Part shown: positions 63,472 to 64,000 of the stretch, piece after piece
How positions within the stretch are numbered: position 1 is the first letter of the stretch
Layout: each line of letters begins with the position of its first letter
NCBI GenBank assembly: GCA_949358305.1
Contig: OX442316.1
Coordinates: 5,146,001-5,210,000 of the forward strand
Direction of reading: 5' to 3'
Source: Strigamia acuminata
Lineage: Eukaryota; Arthropoda; Chilopoda; Geophilomorpha; Linotaeniidae
Length of the DNA: 64,000 nt
Translations under genes and position numbers: made by a program
The notes under the pieces: generated by a model
What the model was told of the DNA's origin: nothing
Database searches by the model: none
Seen by the model: only the letters and a program-made list of their open reading frames with translations

Positions 63472-63768
63472 ATGATATCAAAAATCCGCATTTTATTCAT
63501 TATTAATTCTTTCTGCTTGCTATTTGTTGCCGCAAAATCCATCCCGGAAAGATCTCGAGTATCAGTGGTACCGGTGAGACATATCATTCCAAAATTAAAC
63601 CCAAAAATTAAACAGCCGGATCATACAACAACAGAAACCTTGGATACACAACCGAATTTGGACGGAATTATATACAGAGCGAATTGTTTAGCGTGTGGCA
63701 CCAAAGTTTGTCCTCGCGGACGAATCTTGGACAAAACTACAGGAAATTGTCGCAGAGTATCAAACTAG
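63472..63768 (+). CDS. small secreted Cys-containing peptide precursor, 98 aa
   Basis: Single-exon frame starting MISKIRIL. A clear signal peptide (ILFIINSFCLLFVAAKS, cleavage likely near residue 22) is followed by a Pro/Val/Lys-rich linker (residues 25-65) and a C-terminal four-Cys module, C-L-A-C-G-T-K-V-C-P-R-G-R ... T-G-N-C-R-R. The spacing CP-x(2)-R...G-x-C-R resembles short C-terminal modules seen in several insect immune-inducible or accessory secreted peptides. That is a resemblance, not an assignment. The final RVSN has no amidation signal. Length, signal peptide and Cys pairing favour a real gene. Confidence 0.6.
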   Translation: MISKIRILFIINSFCLLFVAAKSIPERSRVSVVPVRHIIPKLNPKIKQPDHTTTETLDTQPNLDGIIYRANCLACGTKVCPRGRILDKTTGNCRRVSN

Positions 63769-64000
63769 GAGTATCGGAGAGCTGTAATAAGAATATTTTT
63801 GCCAAAAACTGCTTCGTAAGAGGTGAGATAACCTTATTTTATGATTATTCCACACGGTGCTGTAAGATTTGTACAATAAAAAAGTATGAAATTGTATTTC
63901 CTGCACTCGTAAAAGTGATTTCGTAAGAATCAAGTTTGTTGACATTTTGTTTTACATTTTCGAGATTTGTTATTGAGGTTTTGATTGTGCACTTCTTTGA

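Overview
This is a stretch of animal nuclear DNA. It is AT-rich, and its genes are cut into many short exons by small GT-AG introns, mostly 55-120 bp. The genes are animal genes: RFX6, an L-type calcium channel, STRA6, dystrobrevin and a BTB-BACK protein. CCTAA-type telomere-like repeats, many small terminal-inverted-repeat elements and a tiny secreted Cys peptide suggest an arthropod, probably an insect. I cannot name the species. All gene calls come from reading the sequence and from remembered family features; no database was searched.

Layout. 1-2.76 kb is the non-coding 5' flank of RFX6 and carries a dispersed repeat split by an insertion. 2.77-6.62 kb (+) is a complete 17-exon RFX6 gene whose exons sum in frame. 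7-18.3 kb is accessory: microsatellites; six in-frame exons of repeat IV of an L-type calcium channel (-) with both ends of the gene missing; the last two exons of a cytosolic sulfotransferase (+) split by a 1.2 kb foldback element with a perfect 8-bp target duplication; and a 1.9 kb inverted-repeat element holding telomere-like satellite. 18.3-31 kb is almost all repeats: a tandem array with a higher-order duplication in which each unit carries a good minus-strand intron, a 66-copy 21-bp minisatellite, and several small transposons.

31.5-46.5 kb (-) is the main gene block: four tandem STRA6-like genes (retinol/RBP receptor family), all in one direction. 48.5-56.5 kb (-) holds two diverged CCA-adding-enzyme (TRNT1) genes either side of an aquaporin that looks damaged and an unrecognised multi-pass membrane protein. 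56.9-60.4 kb (+) is a 16-exon dystrobrevin gene in frame from an internal ATG to the stop. 60.8-62.1 kb (-) is a two-exon BTB-BACK gene. 63.47-63.77 kb (+) encodes a 98-aa secreted Cys peptide.

The genes do not form one pathway. The main theme is local duplication (STRA6 x4, TRNT1 x2) followed by divergence: the upstream-most STRA6 copy is the most different, and one TRNT1 copy has lost several signature catalytic residues. Other themes are recent transposon activity dated by target-site duplications and paralogous empty sites, and a repeat locus with splice signals that may be a tandemly amplified non-coding transcript.
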